Shown: in pieces, positions 34,004 through 47,014 of the stretch
Numbering within the stretch: position 1 is the first letter of the stretch
Layout of the letters: every line of letters starts with the position of its first letter
The notes under the pieces: generated by a model
Databases searched by the model: none
What the model was told of the DNA's origin: nothing
The model's input: the letters and a program-made list of their open reading frames with translations, nothing else
Assembly (NCBI GenBank): GCA_016630905.1
Contig: WBMQ01000016.1
Span: forward strand, 1-64,000
Reading direction: 5' to 3'
Length of the DNA: 64,000 nt
Origin: Capillidium heterosporum
Taxonomy: Eukaryota > Entomophthoromycota > Entomophthoromycetes > Entomophthorales > Capillidiaceae
Made by a program: the position numbers and the translations under genes

Positions 34004-35385
34004 CGCTTCTAGTTAGAGTGTGCTTGTTGAGATGTTGAAGCAGTCCTAAACCTGAAAATTTTAGTTTAGAGATTTGAGTAACCAATCATAATTGGATTAA
34101 GCTCCGGTTTTTTTTCGATAAGCAGAAAATTGGTATACCAATCGAATAGATTTGAGTTGGAAGTTTGTTGGAGGACATATTTGAAAACCATATTCCTCTT
34201 GCAAGGAAAAAAAAGGTTGGCAAACTATACCAAGTCGAATTCGGATCTCTTTAATAAGCTTTGGTATTTAGAAATCGATAAGCCTATTTGAACTGTTGGG
34301 ATATGACAGTCCAAGTAAACTCTACGCTTTCAATTTGAATAAACTTTTCGAAAATCTTACAAAGTATCTAATGATCAAAAGACCAAAACGTGAACTCTAC
34401 AAAATAAAGTTTTCAGATAGATGTAAAATAATGTTGAAATAGCTATCGAGGTAAAAATCTACAAGCTTGCTGCTTATAGCCGAACCAAAATGCCAAGTCA
34501 ACAACGGTTGCTGATCTTACTCCGAGATTTAGTTTGAAACCATGAGCCTGACAGTTCTAGAGAATGTGTTTCGGCTTTAAAACTTGGCACATGGTGAGCT
34601 GTACTAACATTTACCCCATTTTAGTAATAAAATATATGTATCATTTTCTATATTTACCTAGAATGCCACTAATTTATCACACGAAATATTTCCAATTTCA
34701 GGCCAAGTGCCAAGCTAATCTCGCCAATTTTGGGTTGATACTAATCAGCCTAGATTTTACCAACAAATTTGCAGAATCCAAAGCTTTGATAAGTCAAGCT
34801 TCCAAACAGGCTTAGTCAGTGTACCACGATAACAGCAATGATCCTATAAACCAAGTCCATTAATATCATGAAGAGATGGTATATATTGAATCCGAACCGA
34901 AAATATGGGGAGAAACGTTCGAACTTGAGCAACCCCATTCTGCACCTCCTTGCTTATAAAGTAATCTTTTTAGTATTTTTATAATAAAATTGTTTTCAAC
35001 AAAGTATATATATTTAAAGGAAATCAGTTGAAATTATTGGGTTTTAAATGCTCCTTTCCATTTATACTTTTATAAACTGGGTGGTAGCGATAGTACTGCA
35101 TTACACTTGGCAATTGAACCTAATATTCAATCGAAAACTTAGTGCACCACTTTCATCCTAAACAATATAGATCGAAGGACTGGGATGGCTTATTCTTTAG
35201 CTGGGCGATGACTAGTATAAGAAGGAAGGTTAATCTGCTTGAAATATGTTTTACCTTTATATGTTAAAATTTAGATGCTATCTGATATATTTGGAGATTG
35301 ATATTTTCATTAAAGATGCAAGGATATACTTCCAACCTACTCAGATATCACTTTGCCTTAGCTAGTTATGTCGATGTGAAGGCAA
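34004..35385. other. Intergenic, AT-rich
   Basis: An 83-codon frame at 34564-34815 has no start context or homologous look. Nothing else supported. Confidence 0.45.
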
Positions 35386-35960
35386 TTAAAAATATATTAT
35401 CTTTCTTATATTAAAATCAACGAAAAGTTGCCAAAATTCAAACCCAAATGAAAATAATAAGCCTTCTATACTGTAAAGTTTTAACTTGGTCAATTTGCTT
35501 CGGCGACCATCTGCTTCGATAAGAACTATATCTTCATTAGACTCTGAACCATTAAAGAAATGGATTATATAAGAACCCTGATAATTTTGCTCCAAGCCAG
35601 CAGTCACCTTGACACTGCCAGAAAAAAAAGTAGCAATATCTTGAACTATGTACCCAAGCAGTATCCTCCGATATCGTACATTTCTAACTAGATCTACAAC
35701 GGTATACTTCAATTCCACTTTATCGAAATAGGAATTTTGTTCTACCTTGTGTATAGTAATCGTAAGTGGAAGTGCCTTTGAAAGCAAATCGATAAAACTG
35801 AAGCCTACAATTCATTCTACTTAATATTGAATGTACTACTACTTCAAATAAAGAAAAGTAACTGCTTCGCCTTGATTCCAATCCATTTAAATAACTATTC
35901 AAATAGTTAATGATGAAGCTTATTACATTGATTTATATCGAAGACAAATAAAAGTAAACA
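35386..35960 (-). pseudogene. Unknown ORF, possibly a small gene or fragment with a frame break
   Basis: Two overlapping minus-strand frames together look like one protein. The upstream frame carries SSYFSLFEVVVHSILSRMN. One base later the second frame carries FIDLLSKALPLTITI and YIVQDIATFFSGSVKVTAG. The sequence has an alternating helix/strand character and ends in an aromatic tail. No clear initiator ATG was found and no family was recognised. The junction near 35815-35830 again needs one skipped base. It could be a real short gene, a relic or chance. Confidence 0.3.
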
Positions 35961-36756
35961 GGATAGCAAATCTATACTTTTATCTGAGCTCTTTGATTAA
36001 TTTTGGATCGAGCTGGAGGAGCTGGCTATAAAGGATAAAAGAACGAATATTCAAGAGTATGGTAGTAGCTTGAATAGCTATACAGCTTTGAATATAGTTG
36101 ACCAACTATCTATTGAAAAAATATACTATAAAGAGCTCCATTATAGATACACGGATAAAAGATGCCAAGTAGAAAGCTCTTGTCATCAAACTCTACTAAA
36201 CTTGGAGTTTACATGAAGAACCTCCAAACTAAATGAAAGGATCAACTCCATAACTTTATACCGCTTCGTTCCAGATTAACAAGTCAAAATCATAAAACTT
36301 ATAAGAAAGCATATGAAATAGTCCATACTAACTTCAACCAATTCCAAACATAATGAATCCAGCTTGAAGTTAATTTAATTTGCAGATCACATTTACATCA
36401 GTCACGTGGAATCCAACTAATAGGCCAGAATGCAAAAGTTCAGTCACAAAGCCTATAAAAAGGGTTTAGTGCTTGAAGCTGATTAATCAACTAATTTCAG
36501 CCTTTCCTTATAAATTAAGCGCCCACATCATAAAGCTCAGAAATGAGTTAACTTTGTAACTGACTCATCCCAACCAATCCTCAACTTTGTAGCTGTTTTG
36601 GGGGAAGGGTATAAAAGGCAGCAACGGTCTTTCATACAACCTCTTATAAAAACGAGTACAACGTCTGAGAGAAAATTTCCATCCTACATAAATTCAACCC
36701 CATCCAAATCAAAGTGTAAATTTACCACCTTACTAACTAGTAGATACAGAGAAGCT
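35961..36756 (+). promoter_or_regulatory. Upstream region of the SLC35F6-type gene with a TATA-like box
   Basis: About 800 bases without a gene. GGGTATAAAAGG near 36607-36618 is a good TATA-box match, about 145 bases before the chosen ATG. The leader between them is A/C-rich. An open frame runs through it, but it lacks an ATG until 36757. Confidence 0.45.
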
Positions 36757-37842
36757 ATGGTTTTAGACCGACGTACAACTTTACTCTTAGTGGCAGGTAT
36801 GCTCTTGACGGGAACGGCCAACACCATCCTCAACAAGTACCAGGACCGCCAGTGCGTTAAAGACTGCGATACTGACCACCCCTCCAACTTTGAGCAGCCT
36901 TTGTTCCAAACGCTGACCATGTTTATCGGTGAGTTTAGCTGTATTATTATATATCTGTATGCCTACTACTTCCAGCTGGATGCACCACCCGACGCCAGCC
37001 TAAATGTAGCCGAAGAGCCGCTTAATGGCAACAAAGTCTTCTTGATGGCTATCCCAGCCACCTTAGACATCATCGGTACGACGCTGATGAACGTGGGGCT
37101 GATATATACATCGGCTTCCGTCTACCAGATGTTGCGTGGGTCTATAGTTCTGTTCGTAGGATTGCTTTCTGTCCTATTTTTGCGTCGTAAGCTGTTTACT
37201 TACCAATGGTTCTCCTTGTTGACTATCGTCTTTGGTATTGGGCTCGTAGGCACGAGCTCTTTGTTCAAGAAGACTGACCCCAGCTTGACTCAAGTCGACT
37301 TCTGGACCTCCATAGTCGGTGTAGCTATGGTCCTTGTCGCCCAACTGTTTACTGCTTCCCAGTTTGTAACCGAGGAGAAGATTATGACTAGGTATTACCT
37401 GTACCCAGCTGATGCCGTCTGGTTGGAGGGTCTCTTTGGTATGACCATCGTTGGCTCAAGTATGCCCCTTTTCCACTACTTTTACGGTCAGAGCCATCAA
37501 GGCAGTTACTTTGATATCGTAACTGGGTATCACCAGATCATCAACAACCCAGCTATTTTCTACTCCTCCTTTGCCATCGCTCTATCCATCGCCTTTTTCA
37601 ACTTCTTTGGGCTTTCGGTAACACGAACTTTATCGGCCACCTCACGCTCTACCATCGACTGCAGCCGTACTTTGTTCATCTGGCTTGTCTCCTTGTACTT
37701 GGGATGGGAGACCTTCTCCTGGTTACAAGTTTCTGGATTTGTACTCTTGGTCTACGGTACCTTCCTCTTCAACGATGTTGTCCAGCCTCCCAAGTTCTTG
37801 CAGCCTGGCGAGCTTGGTGAAGATCAGCCATTGCTCAACTAA
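36757..37842 (+). CDS. SLC35F6-type nucleotide-sugar/drug-metabolite transporter
   Basis: One exon, 361 aa from ATG 36757. The frame is open further upstream but without ATG, so this start is chosen. About ten hydrophobic helices. Matches to the SLC35F6 family: LLLVAGMLLT with TGTANTI at the start; PLFQTLTMFIGEFSC; LDIIGTTLMNVGLIYTSASV; YQMLRGSIVLFVGLLSVLFL; WLEGLFGMTIV; IAFFNFFGLSVTRTLSAT; and the closing LFIWLVSLYLGWETFSW. The human relative sits in lysosome/mitochondrial membranes with unclear substrate. The last residues (EDQPLLN) contain an acidic dileucine-like signal that could direct it to the vacuole. C-rich codons suggest fair expression. Confidence 0.9.
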   Translation: MVLDRRTTLLLVAGMLLTGTANTILNKYQDRQCVKDCDTDHPSNFEQPLFQTLTMFIGEFSCIIIYLYAYYFQLDAPPDASLNVAEEPLNGNKVFLMAIPATLDIIGTTLMNVGLIYTSASVYQMLRGSIVLFVGLLSVLFLRRKLFTYQWFSLLTIVFGIGLVGTSSLFKKTDPSLTQVDFWTSIVGVAMVLVAQLFTASQFVTEEKIMTRYYLYPADAVWLEGLFGMTIVGSSMPLFHYFYGQSHQGSYFDIVTGYHQIINNPAIFYSSFAIALSIAFFNFFGLSVTRTLSATSRSTIDCSRTLFIWLVSLYLGWETFSWLQVSGFVLLVYGTFLFNDVVQPPKFLQPGELGEDQPLLN

Positions 37843-38676
37843 GGTTTTTGCTTTGGCATGGAGGTGCATAGTAAGCCGCATATTCATTTATCTTAACCTT
37901 CTACTTTCTGCTTTATAATTGATATTAGTTTAAATGTATACTTGCAGCTATTTATAATTATTAAACGTATGATATCTCCATATATATATTTTTTAATTTT
38001 GCTTAAAATAGCATATAAGTTTGTTTTGATAGTGTTGAAATTGGTTGGCATATTTGAAAGTATATATTGTTATTCAAACCAAAAAACACATTGTATACTT
38101 CATACTATACAAAATTGTCGTTGAATTGATAGATGATAACTTTGATATTTAAGCTTCTTTGTAAATAAACAGCATTCAAACTTTATTAAGATCATCTTTA
38201 GTTATAAGTAGTCAAGGACTATCTATTTTTAACAAATCTATACTTTACCAATAAATTCGTTCAAATTTATTAGGCATATCGATATATATTTTTATATATG
38301 AAAGTATTCAATAAATTGGAACTAAGGCCAAAACTTTTCACTTGATTTCAAAATATTCGTACCATCTAGCAATCGCTTTTGTATTAGTTTTAAAGATCTA
38401 TGAGACATGAAAATAGGAACGTGTGGGGTAGTTGCAAATTTTACTAGGATAGAACTGCTCCTAATAATACCAGTATCAATTTGGAATACTATAGTAGCCT
38501 AGGTATAGACTATACACTACAGCTGATAAAAGAATATATATCTCTTTAAATAATCAATGGAGTACTATATATTAAGAATATTCGAAAAAGAACAGAATAC
38601 TAACAAAAAGGCAGATTAAAGGCAAAATACGCCAAATCTATTGTACATAGATATTAATATAAAGACAATGTTCAAG
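37843..38676. other. Intergenic, very AT-rich
   Basis: No gene seen. Many TATATA and TAAAG words. Confidence 0.5.
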
Positions 38677-38748
38677 GGGCGTATAGCTCAGTGGTAGAGC
38701 AATCGCCTGCAGAGCGATAGGTCTCTGGTTCAAATCCGGGTGCGCCCT
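38677..38748 (+). tRNA. tRNA-Cys (GCA)
   Basis: A complete cloverleaf. Acceptor GGGCGTA pairs with TGCGCCC. The D arm is GCTC..GAGC with AGTGGTA. The anticodon stem ATCGC/GCGAT holds loop CTGCAGA (anticodon GCA). The T arm is TCTGG-TTCAAAT-CCGGG. Discriminator T. No intron. A run of T follows (CTTCTTTTTG), a normal Pol III terminator. Confidence 0.97.
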
Positions 38749-40087
38749 TCTTTTTGCTTTTATCCCACACCATACCTTTTTGTTTTCAAATTTTGCCCCT
38801 TTCAGCTGTCCAAGTCGTAGACGATCTGTTATATCCCCTTTACTCCTGGTTTTTAATAAGTTTGAAAGGGACCATATCTATTTGCTTGGCTTTTATTTTA
38901 ATTTTATAGTGGTACCAACAACAATGAGTTTAGGATTGAACTCGTCTTGCCAATATGGGATAAGGATCTCCAAATAAGTTGATAAGTTTAGGTAGACTAG
39001 TAGTTAAACTTATCAATCAATGCTTCATTTTCAACATGAGGAAATTGCCTATAGGTGGAACTATTGTCCGTCTTGGACTTGGAACACATTTGTTTTATAA
39101 GCACATCGCCTCCTATCAGAACTCTTCGTATATAACTTACTGCAGGTAATAGGTAAGTATATCGAATGTATACTCTATTCTGAGATTGCTGCCATTCTAT
39201 TTATTTCCTCCATCCTGGTATTTAAACCCTTGACCTAGATCCCCTAGATTGAGACATGAAGATACAAAAAATAGATATAACAAATAGCCAAATTTATAAG
39301 TAGTTGCTACAACCAAAACTACACATCTGCCTTCAACTATCTATATCAAAAAGTCAAACTGCTCTATGACAAAACTATTCCTAAAATATTCTTTACATTA
39401 CACTATAAAGACAACTTGTACTGGTAACATGACAACAAAAGTTTCCACACCAACTTAGAACCTATCATTCGTATTGCATCGCATCAACAACTAGTACAAA
39501 TACTTTCAAAGACTAAGGGATTTAAAATGAAAAATACGAAGATACTTTAGCCCAACTTCGATCGAGTATATAAATCAAGGGCACAAAATAAATATATATA
39601 CGGGTAACTTCGTGAAAATACAAATTTATCTCCTATAAGGAACTCTTACCCACAAAATCGTACGTTGGCTTTGGTAATCGGGTTTAGATATAATTTGGCC
39701 GATGTAAATTCATTTAGATCTGGGTTGAAGTCGATCTGCCTAAGTTTTAGCTAGTTTAGCTAGCGGCAGAAAAGAAAATGACGGTAAATGAAATCTACTA
39801 ATAGGGAAGGATAATGTCACAAAAGTTTATTTCTATTGGCCTGCTTGAAACTGCCGACAAAAAAGCTGCTCGACTTTAGTAATTTGGCCAACCTCATTCG
39901 GGGTAGAAAACCTGATTATTTTATTTTTAAGGCAAATGAAGGTAAGGAACTATCGAATTCAGGTCACACATCCAAGTTGGCTGTTGTACGTCGGAGATGC
40001 GTTTATAGAACGAGCGGTACCCTCGAAATTATCTACAAACTAAAAGCAAAGTTGAAGCAAACTTTGCAATAGAATAGACTGAGAGGG
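38749..40087. other. Intergenic with one doubtful small ORF
   Basis: Mostly AT-rich. At 39812-39880 ATG TCA CAA starts a 22-codon frame (MSQKFISIGLLETADKK...). An overlapping 78-codon frame covers 39836-40072 (RGRKPDYFIFKANEGKE) and ends shortly before the zinc-cluster gene stop. The composition is moderately protein-like but neither is convincing alone. Confidence 0.35.
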
Positions 40088-41019
40088 TTAAGGCATAAAC
40101 AACTTTTGGTCAACCTGGGGGCAGCTGCTGATAAGGGTCGAGAACTCGAACTTCGATATGGTGCATTCTATAAGCCCGATCTCCAATAGACTGGGGCTGA
40201 GGTACACATCGAATAGGGAGTACTGGTTGTTTAAATCTAGGATATGGATGCATATGTGCGTGTTGGGGAGCTCGGTGTTGAAGTTGGAGGTTTGTGAGTA
40301 AGTGGGCTGGTTCCATAAGGCGTCCATAAGCTTGAGCTTGTCGGACTCAAAGGTCAAGTCTAAAAGGGACTGGGCCTCGGACAATCTATTGTCTAGGCCT
40401 AAAACTTGGTCGGTCTTGGGTACCGAATGGAATTTGCCTTTGCGATCCAGGATGGACACCGCCTTCTGATGCATCTTCCTAGTTAAATCAGACCGCTCAA
40501 CAATATCGGGGCTGACTTGAGCGTGCGGTAAGAAGGTTGGCAAGATAGGCGGTACCTGCGCGTTGAGTTGATTGTCCACATTATGCACTATTGGGACTGC
40601 CGTCGGTGGGTTGCTGATGATGTTGATGGTTGGGAACACAGAGGCAAAAGCAGCTTGGCCAACGGCGATGCCTAAACTGGTGCAGGGTACGTTGACGTGG
40701 CCATTCTCACTACTGGTTTTCGTCCTCGGTCGGCCCCGTTTCTTATGCTCGGTATCGTAGCATTCGTCCGATTTGCCGGTAGATATACATCGGTTGCAAG
40801 GTCTATTTCCTAAACAGTAGTTAGTAAGCTGTAGTGCTTTAAGTCCGCTTCTAAGAGCAACTTACTATCGCAAGCCAGGTGTGACTTTTTACAGTGGAAG
40901 CAGGCGCTCGATACATGAGGTCTACCTTTGCGACGTCGTATGATCCGTCGTGTTTCGGCTTCGGCCTCCATTCGTGGGTCCTTGTCGTGGTTAAGGATGG
41001 TGTTGATTCGCATAGGCAT
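40088..41019 (-). CDS. Zn2Cys6 transcription factor, ERT1/AcuK-like
   Basis: Two exons, 41019..40866 and 40809..40088, give 291 aa. The 56-nt intron splits the zinc cluster, and splicing joins ACFHCKKSHLACD to RNRPCNRCISTGKSDEC, giving six cysteines in the C6 pattern. HCKKSHL and RPCNRC resemble the ERT1/RDS2/AcuK group that controls gluconeogenic genes. That assignment is by motif only. KKRGRPR directly after the cluster is an AT-hook-like basic motif. The C-terminal third (HICIHILDLNNQYSLFDVYL) could be the PAS-like ligand-sensing part found in ERT1 relatives. ATG 41019 is the first in-frame start. A second Met follows two codons later. Confidence 0.85.
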
Positions 41020-43268
41020 CTTGGCAGATAGTGTTTGTGAAATAAAACTAGTATAGTTGAGATCCAAAGTCAATAGCTTGGAAATAAAGTTTGGAGAGTA
41101 GGTGGGATTATATAGGCTTGTCGTTAAATAGGTGTTGCTTAGAAATAATACGGGATTGAAACGTGCTATGGAAAAGTACGGTATCTAAGCTATCTTTCGA
41201 TGTATGCACAGTTGGTCGTATCTAGGAAAATTAAAGTTCGGCTTATTTCACTAAAGGGAATCGTAGAGTGATCTAACATCCACAAGTTCAAGATGGTAAA
41301 AATTTGAGAAGTAGGACCCCAACTTAAAAGCAGCAGGCGATCAGAAATCTCAACCTTCTAAAACCAGCCTTCAAATCGAATGTTTCATTGGTTGTCGACA
41401 AAACAGCCAATAAGGTTGGGGTAAAGTCGATTAAAGTGTCAGTTTTGTAGAAATGGATCTAAGTTCTGATCCTACCAACAATTTAATTTTAATTACGTAG
41501 TTTGCTTGGAAACCGACGTTTCTTGCCAAAATTGGCACCATCCATACCTTTTAGGTAAAATCTATCTTAAATGGCTAATCCCCATCCAACAAAGGCAGTT
41601 GAGAACGACCAAAAAGCAAAGAAATCTACGATCTGGCAGATCCTGCATATGTTTAAGGGACTAATTTATAAGCTCCCTGCCAATTAGGTAATAGGGAAGT
41701 CGTATATTTAGAAGCATTGAGGTTCCCCAAGCATATAGTTTAGTTTAATTTGTAGGCATTTACCGATTAAAATACGAATTATGCTGTAGCCCCAACGTAA
41801 TTTCAGTTGTATGGAGCTCAACAAGCTTGCTGCAACCTATATTGATTTAGAAAAGGTGACAATCTTAAAAGCATAGCTTTGGGATGTATCCCCGCCAAAC
41901 TAATAAACAACGAGTTGTGCCGGTTGTATAGAAGACGTTAAATTTCTTTAGGCCACTATACATGTCCCTTTATATTTCCGTTAAAAGGGGGTTTAGCGTC
42001 CAATTCCGATTTCGTTTAACAGTGCTTTCAATATTGGGGTAAATTGCCCTATCTATTGAGCAATCAAACACACGTCTACCGATCTAAAATACGGGCAAGG
42101 AAAATAAAATAGAAAAGCTTTAATAGGTAATTGTGCACAACCTATATGAGGGACATGTGTAGCTGGTGCATTTTGGGATTATGGAGTTGGTCAGTTAAGG
42201 AGTTGAAATGGGGTAACTCGTCGATTAGGTTGCTGAGAAGGAAGGCTTACAACAAATAGCTGCATAGTACAACTCTTTTTTAAACGGTATAAGGGAAATA
42301 TAAGCTTTGGTGCTGAGTGTCTAGATACGGAGACGCATAAGCAAAGGTATTTAGGTTCTAGGCTAAAGTTGTCATAAAATAGCGGCAGTTTTCTATTAGG
42401 TTGCTCAAAGAGATGGAGGCTTGCCGATCCAGTAGCTGGTGATCTACAGTTTGCACGTTGTCGTGATGCGAGTTAAATTTAGCTAGGCGGTTACTATATC
42501 TAACAAAACTTGCTATGGTGCTATACCGATCCCTCAGATCGAAATGTGAAATGGACATGTATAGTGCAGTTCCATAGTTGACTAATTTTCTATACATATT
42601 TTATCAGGAAAAAGTAAAGTATATTATATTTACGGCCAAAGTAACTATATTTTATAAAACTATTTATAGTGCTATAATTGATAGTGATGCAAATATTGGT
42701 TTCTGAACTTATGTTCCATTGAGAACAGTTAGAAGTTGGAAACGAGCAAAAGTATAGTGAAAGCCTGCTAAAATATACGATTTCATCAGGAAACACAAAT
42801 ATATGTATAGATACCTTAAATAGTATGATAAAATAGGCATAAAATATATCGTTTTTGGTATATTGATATAGAAAATTTAGTACAAACCTAGTTGATTGAT
42901 AAAGTTACGATTCACAAAAATTTCATCGTTTCCCAAAAGCATATCAAAATTTTAGCGAAAATACAAATTTCATAAAATACCTTGACCATACTCAACAAAT
43001 TTCACAAATTAGTACAGCCCAAAACATACTTGTGTCTATATTCTTTTAAAAGCTTCATTTTTTATGTATATACTTACACTGAAATGATAAATACAATCAG
43101 ATATAGTATAGTACAGACATCACCACAGTAGCTGTCTATACGGTGCATCCAATAATGTAGCCAAAGTAATCGGTTGTGAAAGATTGGATTTCATAAAAAC
43201 CAATCAAAGCATCAAAACATTGTTTCGTTTCAAAAGCTGCTTTTGAAGTTATTTAACAAGAGAAAACA
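41020..43268. other. Intergenic, 2.2 kb, AT-rich
   Basis: A 79-codon minus-strand frame at 42358-42597 starts with ATG and includes DLRDRYSTIASFVRYSNRLA. It might be a small gene but has no recognisable domain. The rest holds the promoters of the zinc-cluster and Bur1-like genes. Confidence 0.4.
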
Positions 43269-45850
43269 ATGGCCAGCAATGCAGATGAGGTGTTCAACTA
43301 CAAGACTGTATCCGACCTGTTTATAAAAGGTGTTGTCGACAATATGAGCAAGAACGCCAAGTTTCATACAGAAAACCTACCACCACTCAACGAGCGCATC
43401 TGGGATGAAGCTAGAATTGAAAATTTCACCTTCATTAGAAAGTTGGGTAACGGGACGTTTGGTGAGGTCAATCTGATGACAGAGAACATTACCGGGCGGA
43501 AGGTGGCTTTCAAGAGGTTCATTATTAATGACAATGATATGGGAGTAATCACTTTTAAACGAAGCAACATTAATTTTAGTAGATCCCAATAACAGCTATA
43601 CGTGAGATGAAGTTATTGAGTAACCTTTCCCATCCCAATATTTTAAGTATAGAGAACATCCTATACTATAAAAGTAAGTCCTATATTTTAATTTTAAATA
43701 ACATTTCAAAGATGCTAAAGATCACGATCGCCCTTACTTATACATGATAACTCCATTTATGGACCATGATTTGGCCGGTTTACTGCAGAATAAAGACGTT
43801 ACATTTACGCTACCTCAGATAAAGTGCTACGTCAAGCAGCTCCTACAAGGTATGGAGTACTTGCACAAAAACAAGATTATGCATCGTGATATCAAACCGG
43901 CGAATGTACTGGTTGACAACTCGGGGTGCTTGAAGATCGCTGATTTCGGATTATCGCGTCCTGAGCTAGAGAATTCCAAAGCCTACACTTTAGGTCTGGT
44001 TACGCTGTGGTACCGCCCACCCGAACTATTGCTGGAGAATGCCAACTACACAACTGCCATAGACATGTGGGGTATTGGGTAAATATTGAAGTACGTTTGC
44101 ATACTAACGATACCAGCTGTATTATCGCTGACCTGTTAATTGGAAAGTCACTATTCCCTGGTCAGGATGAGTCGGACCAGTTAAAACTCATTTTCAAGCT
44201 CTGTGGTACGGCTGATGAGACGAATATGCCCTGCTTGAAGGATATACAGTCCAGTAAGTTACTTGAAGGATACACTAAATATGAGCGCTGTCTCAAGGAG
44301 CACCTTTCCTCGTAAGTTTAAACATTCATTGCATTGATCTTAACGTCAGTAGATACGACCCTACGTTGGTTGACCTGGTTGATAACCTCCTAACTTTGGA
44401 TCCTGCCAAGCGATTTTCGGCGGCCCAAGCCCTGGAGCATCCCGTCTTCACCACCGAGCCACTACCTGCATCTCCCAAAGAGTAAGTTCAACCACCAACC
44501 AACTGACTTATCGATTTTATTCTAGAATTCCAAACTTCCCTTCTAGCCACGATTTTACGGTCCGTGCCAACGCCTCAGGGAGCATGAGAGATCGCAACCT
44601 CCCCGATATCGTGGTTCGACCCAAGTTTACCGAGGATGCCAATTTCAGCCCCCAGGAAACGACACCGCTGGCCTACTTCAACTCCATCCGAGCTCGGCTC
44701 TCTGGCCAACGACCCGATGGCCATTCTTCACGACCCTCCAAGAAGTCCCTCTCGCCACGTCGTGACTACCGGTATGAGGAGCCTAGCTACCGCCCCCAGA
44801 ATTACCGTGCTGGCCAGCGCCAAGAGCATAAGTCACGTCGCAACGTTCGTGAGGATCAACACTACGAACCGCAGTTCAGCAAGTCGCCACATAATCGTCA
44901 CAACCGAAGCCGTAGCCCAAGCCAGCCCATGCCCCCTGTCGTCCATCCAAATTCCATAATCTCAGCTCCGGCACCCAGTCTTGGTAACGAACAGCCCATG
45001 TCCTCGGACTGTCAACAGCATTGGTCAGGTAGAACGCGCTCCCAGCGAGGTGTCCCGTACCGACTACACCTACCCCGAACCGAGTAGATCTCGGCATCGC
45101 AATGAAGACCGGGACCGGGATTCTAATATCGACGACCGTTACTACGACTACGACTACCCTAACACCCGTCCAAGGTATTCCAGGGACAATCGTGAACCCG
45201 TTTCGCGCCGCAGCAGGCACGACACCCGCTACGACCCACGTGACTACGAACGTGGGGTCCGAGAGCGCACTCCACCGATGCGTAGCCATAGGGATACACG
45301 GGATCCCTACCGATACCGCGGTGACCCCCGTGATGGTAGGCACCACGTCCGTCCCGGACCCGATATAGGCCCTGGTGCACCCCCCGAGGCCGAGCTCAGC
45401 TACGGTGGGTACCCTCCAGGCTACGGTAGAGAACGTAACTACGAGCGCAGCTACCGGCGCAGCAGCCGAGACGGTCGCGAACCGATGAATCGTGGCGACA
45501 GCTGGATGCCGCACTATGAAGGTGGACACCACTCCATGGCCTGGTCCACCGTCGAAGGTGTACATGGACACGGTCCTCCGCACGGTCGTAACTACCGCCG
45601 TGAACCGGTAGGTAGATCGGGGTGGGCTTCACGTCCCGGTGACTGGTCGGGATCCGGCTCCAACTCTATGAACTACGTCAAGAATTACCACCGTGACAAC
45701 CCCGACTTCTTCGATTCCAACCTCGGCCTCGACCCCAGCTTGAACGCCGAGTGGGAACAGGGTGAAATTGGGGAAGGCAACAGCCAAGCTGTGCGAAAAT
45801 CTCAGCGACCTGAAGCTCAAGGTAGTCAGGATGAGGATAGTTTGAATTAA
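43269..45850 (+). CDS. BUR1: BUR1/CDK9-like kinase with a long R/D/Y-rich tail and one apparent frameshift
   Basis: Six exons: 43269..43544, 43583..43673, 43712..44078, 44117..44311, 44350..44481 and 44526..45850. With one base removed they encode 794 aa. Kinase motifs: [26 protein letters not shown] (the PITALRE helix), [50 protein letters not shown] just after the kinase fold is typical of Bur1. It would phosphorylate Pol II CTD and Spt5 with a cyclin partner. The tail (from about residue 430) is low-complexity: R, D, Y, G and P, with RSRSPS-type and RYRGDPRDG repeats. Frame 1 stops at TAG 45085-45087, while the next frame continues the same composition to 45850. The shift therefore lies between about 45005 and 45087. 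Confidence 0.9.
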
Positions 45851-47014
45851 TCTGGCCCGATGATCAGGTAAATAAGCCAAGTAGCTGTCTTGATATCAGT
45901 ACTAAGCAACCGCCAAGGTGGATGCTTTATATTATGCTTTTATGGCTATTTTTCGGCAGATGTAACTAAGGATGATCTGGTCGACTTTTTGATCTTGAAC
46001 TTGGCCTACTTATAGGTAAGGTATGTTGAATTGATCTTTAATTGAGCTATTATATATAAAATATTTATTGTCGATATTTTTAATCTTTTTTGAACCTGTG
46101 ATTGTAATTTCAAACACATATTTTATATTAGTACTGTTGTATTTGATGATACTATATATATGACATATGTATTCTAAAAGAATATCAAGTATGCAGTGCC
46201 AACTTAGCTCTCCAGCTAAATTGTGTATCGAACATTGGATTATATATATATTTTTCATTAGTAGCTCGCATTTTTGCTACTATCCAACAGTGTATTTTGG
46301 GTTACGTACTTTATCTTTCGCCAAACCTTTTCCCACACTTTAAATCGCCATCCATCCATTTCCCTATTCCCTTAATTAGCCGCCAGCTCATTTGTTCTAC
46401 CTTGGATCGATTACCCTTTTTTAGGTATGAATAATTGGATCCTAACCTTGGTGGTAAACTATTACAACTGGAGCACATGCCTCCCTTTTTGTTAGGAAAG
46501 AATCTTCCTACATGTCGCCAAGTTATGACTTTCTACCGAGCTATTATATATATATCTCTTGAAGCTCTTGCACAGAAAGACAGAAGTTTTTTCTAATGAC
46601 TTTTGAATGATTGTTTAAGTTTTTGGGTTTCTCATCGTAATTTATGTTTAGATTGGTTTAAATATTTTAAAAGATTCCTAGATGATAGCTTTTGCAGAAA
46701 TTAAGGGCTTTGCAGTATTTTTATTAGTTATAAAGAAACCGCCCCACCTATATTAGCCAGTTCACAACACGACTAAACGTGGCACATCCCTATACCGAAG
46801 GACTCATCAAGTTCGATCGAATCCACTCAAGCTGGAAATCCGAGCCAGTGGCCAAACACTCGACGAGATCAATCAGCCAATATACAATACTCATAATATT
46901 GACTTATTAAATATAAAAGGTATTAATAGTTGTATGTAAAAATACTATAACGGCAGCTTTAATCAACAGCAAATCTACCAACTAGTTCTGTAGAAAGTAG
47001 GTACAGCGCTTTTG
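45851..47014. other. Intergenic, AT-rich
   Basis: No gene seen. The left side is the Bur1 3' flank and the right side is downstream of the GFA gene. Confidence 0.5.

Noticed and set aside
44876-45583. 235-codon open frame on the minus strand inside the Bur1 gene
   Set aside because: It is antisense to the repetitive R/D/Y-rich tail. Its V/A/T-rich translation mirrors that composition and shows no domain.
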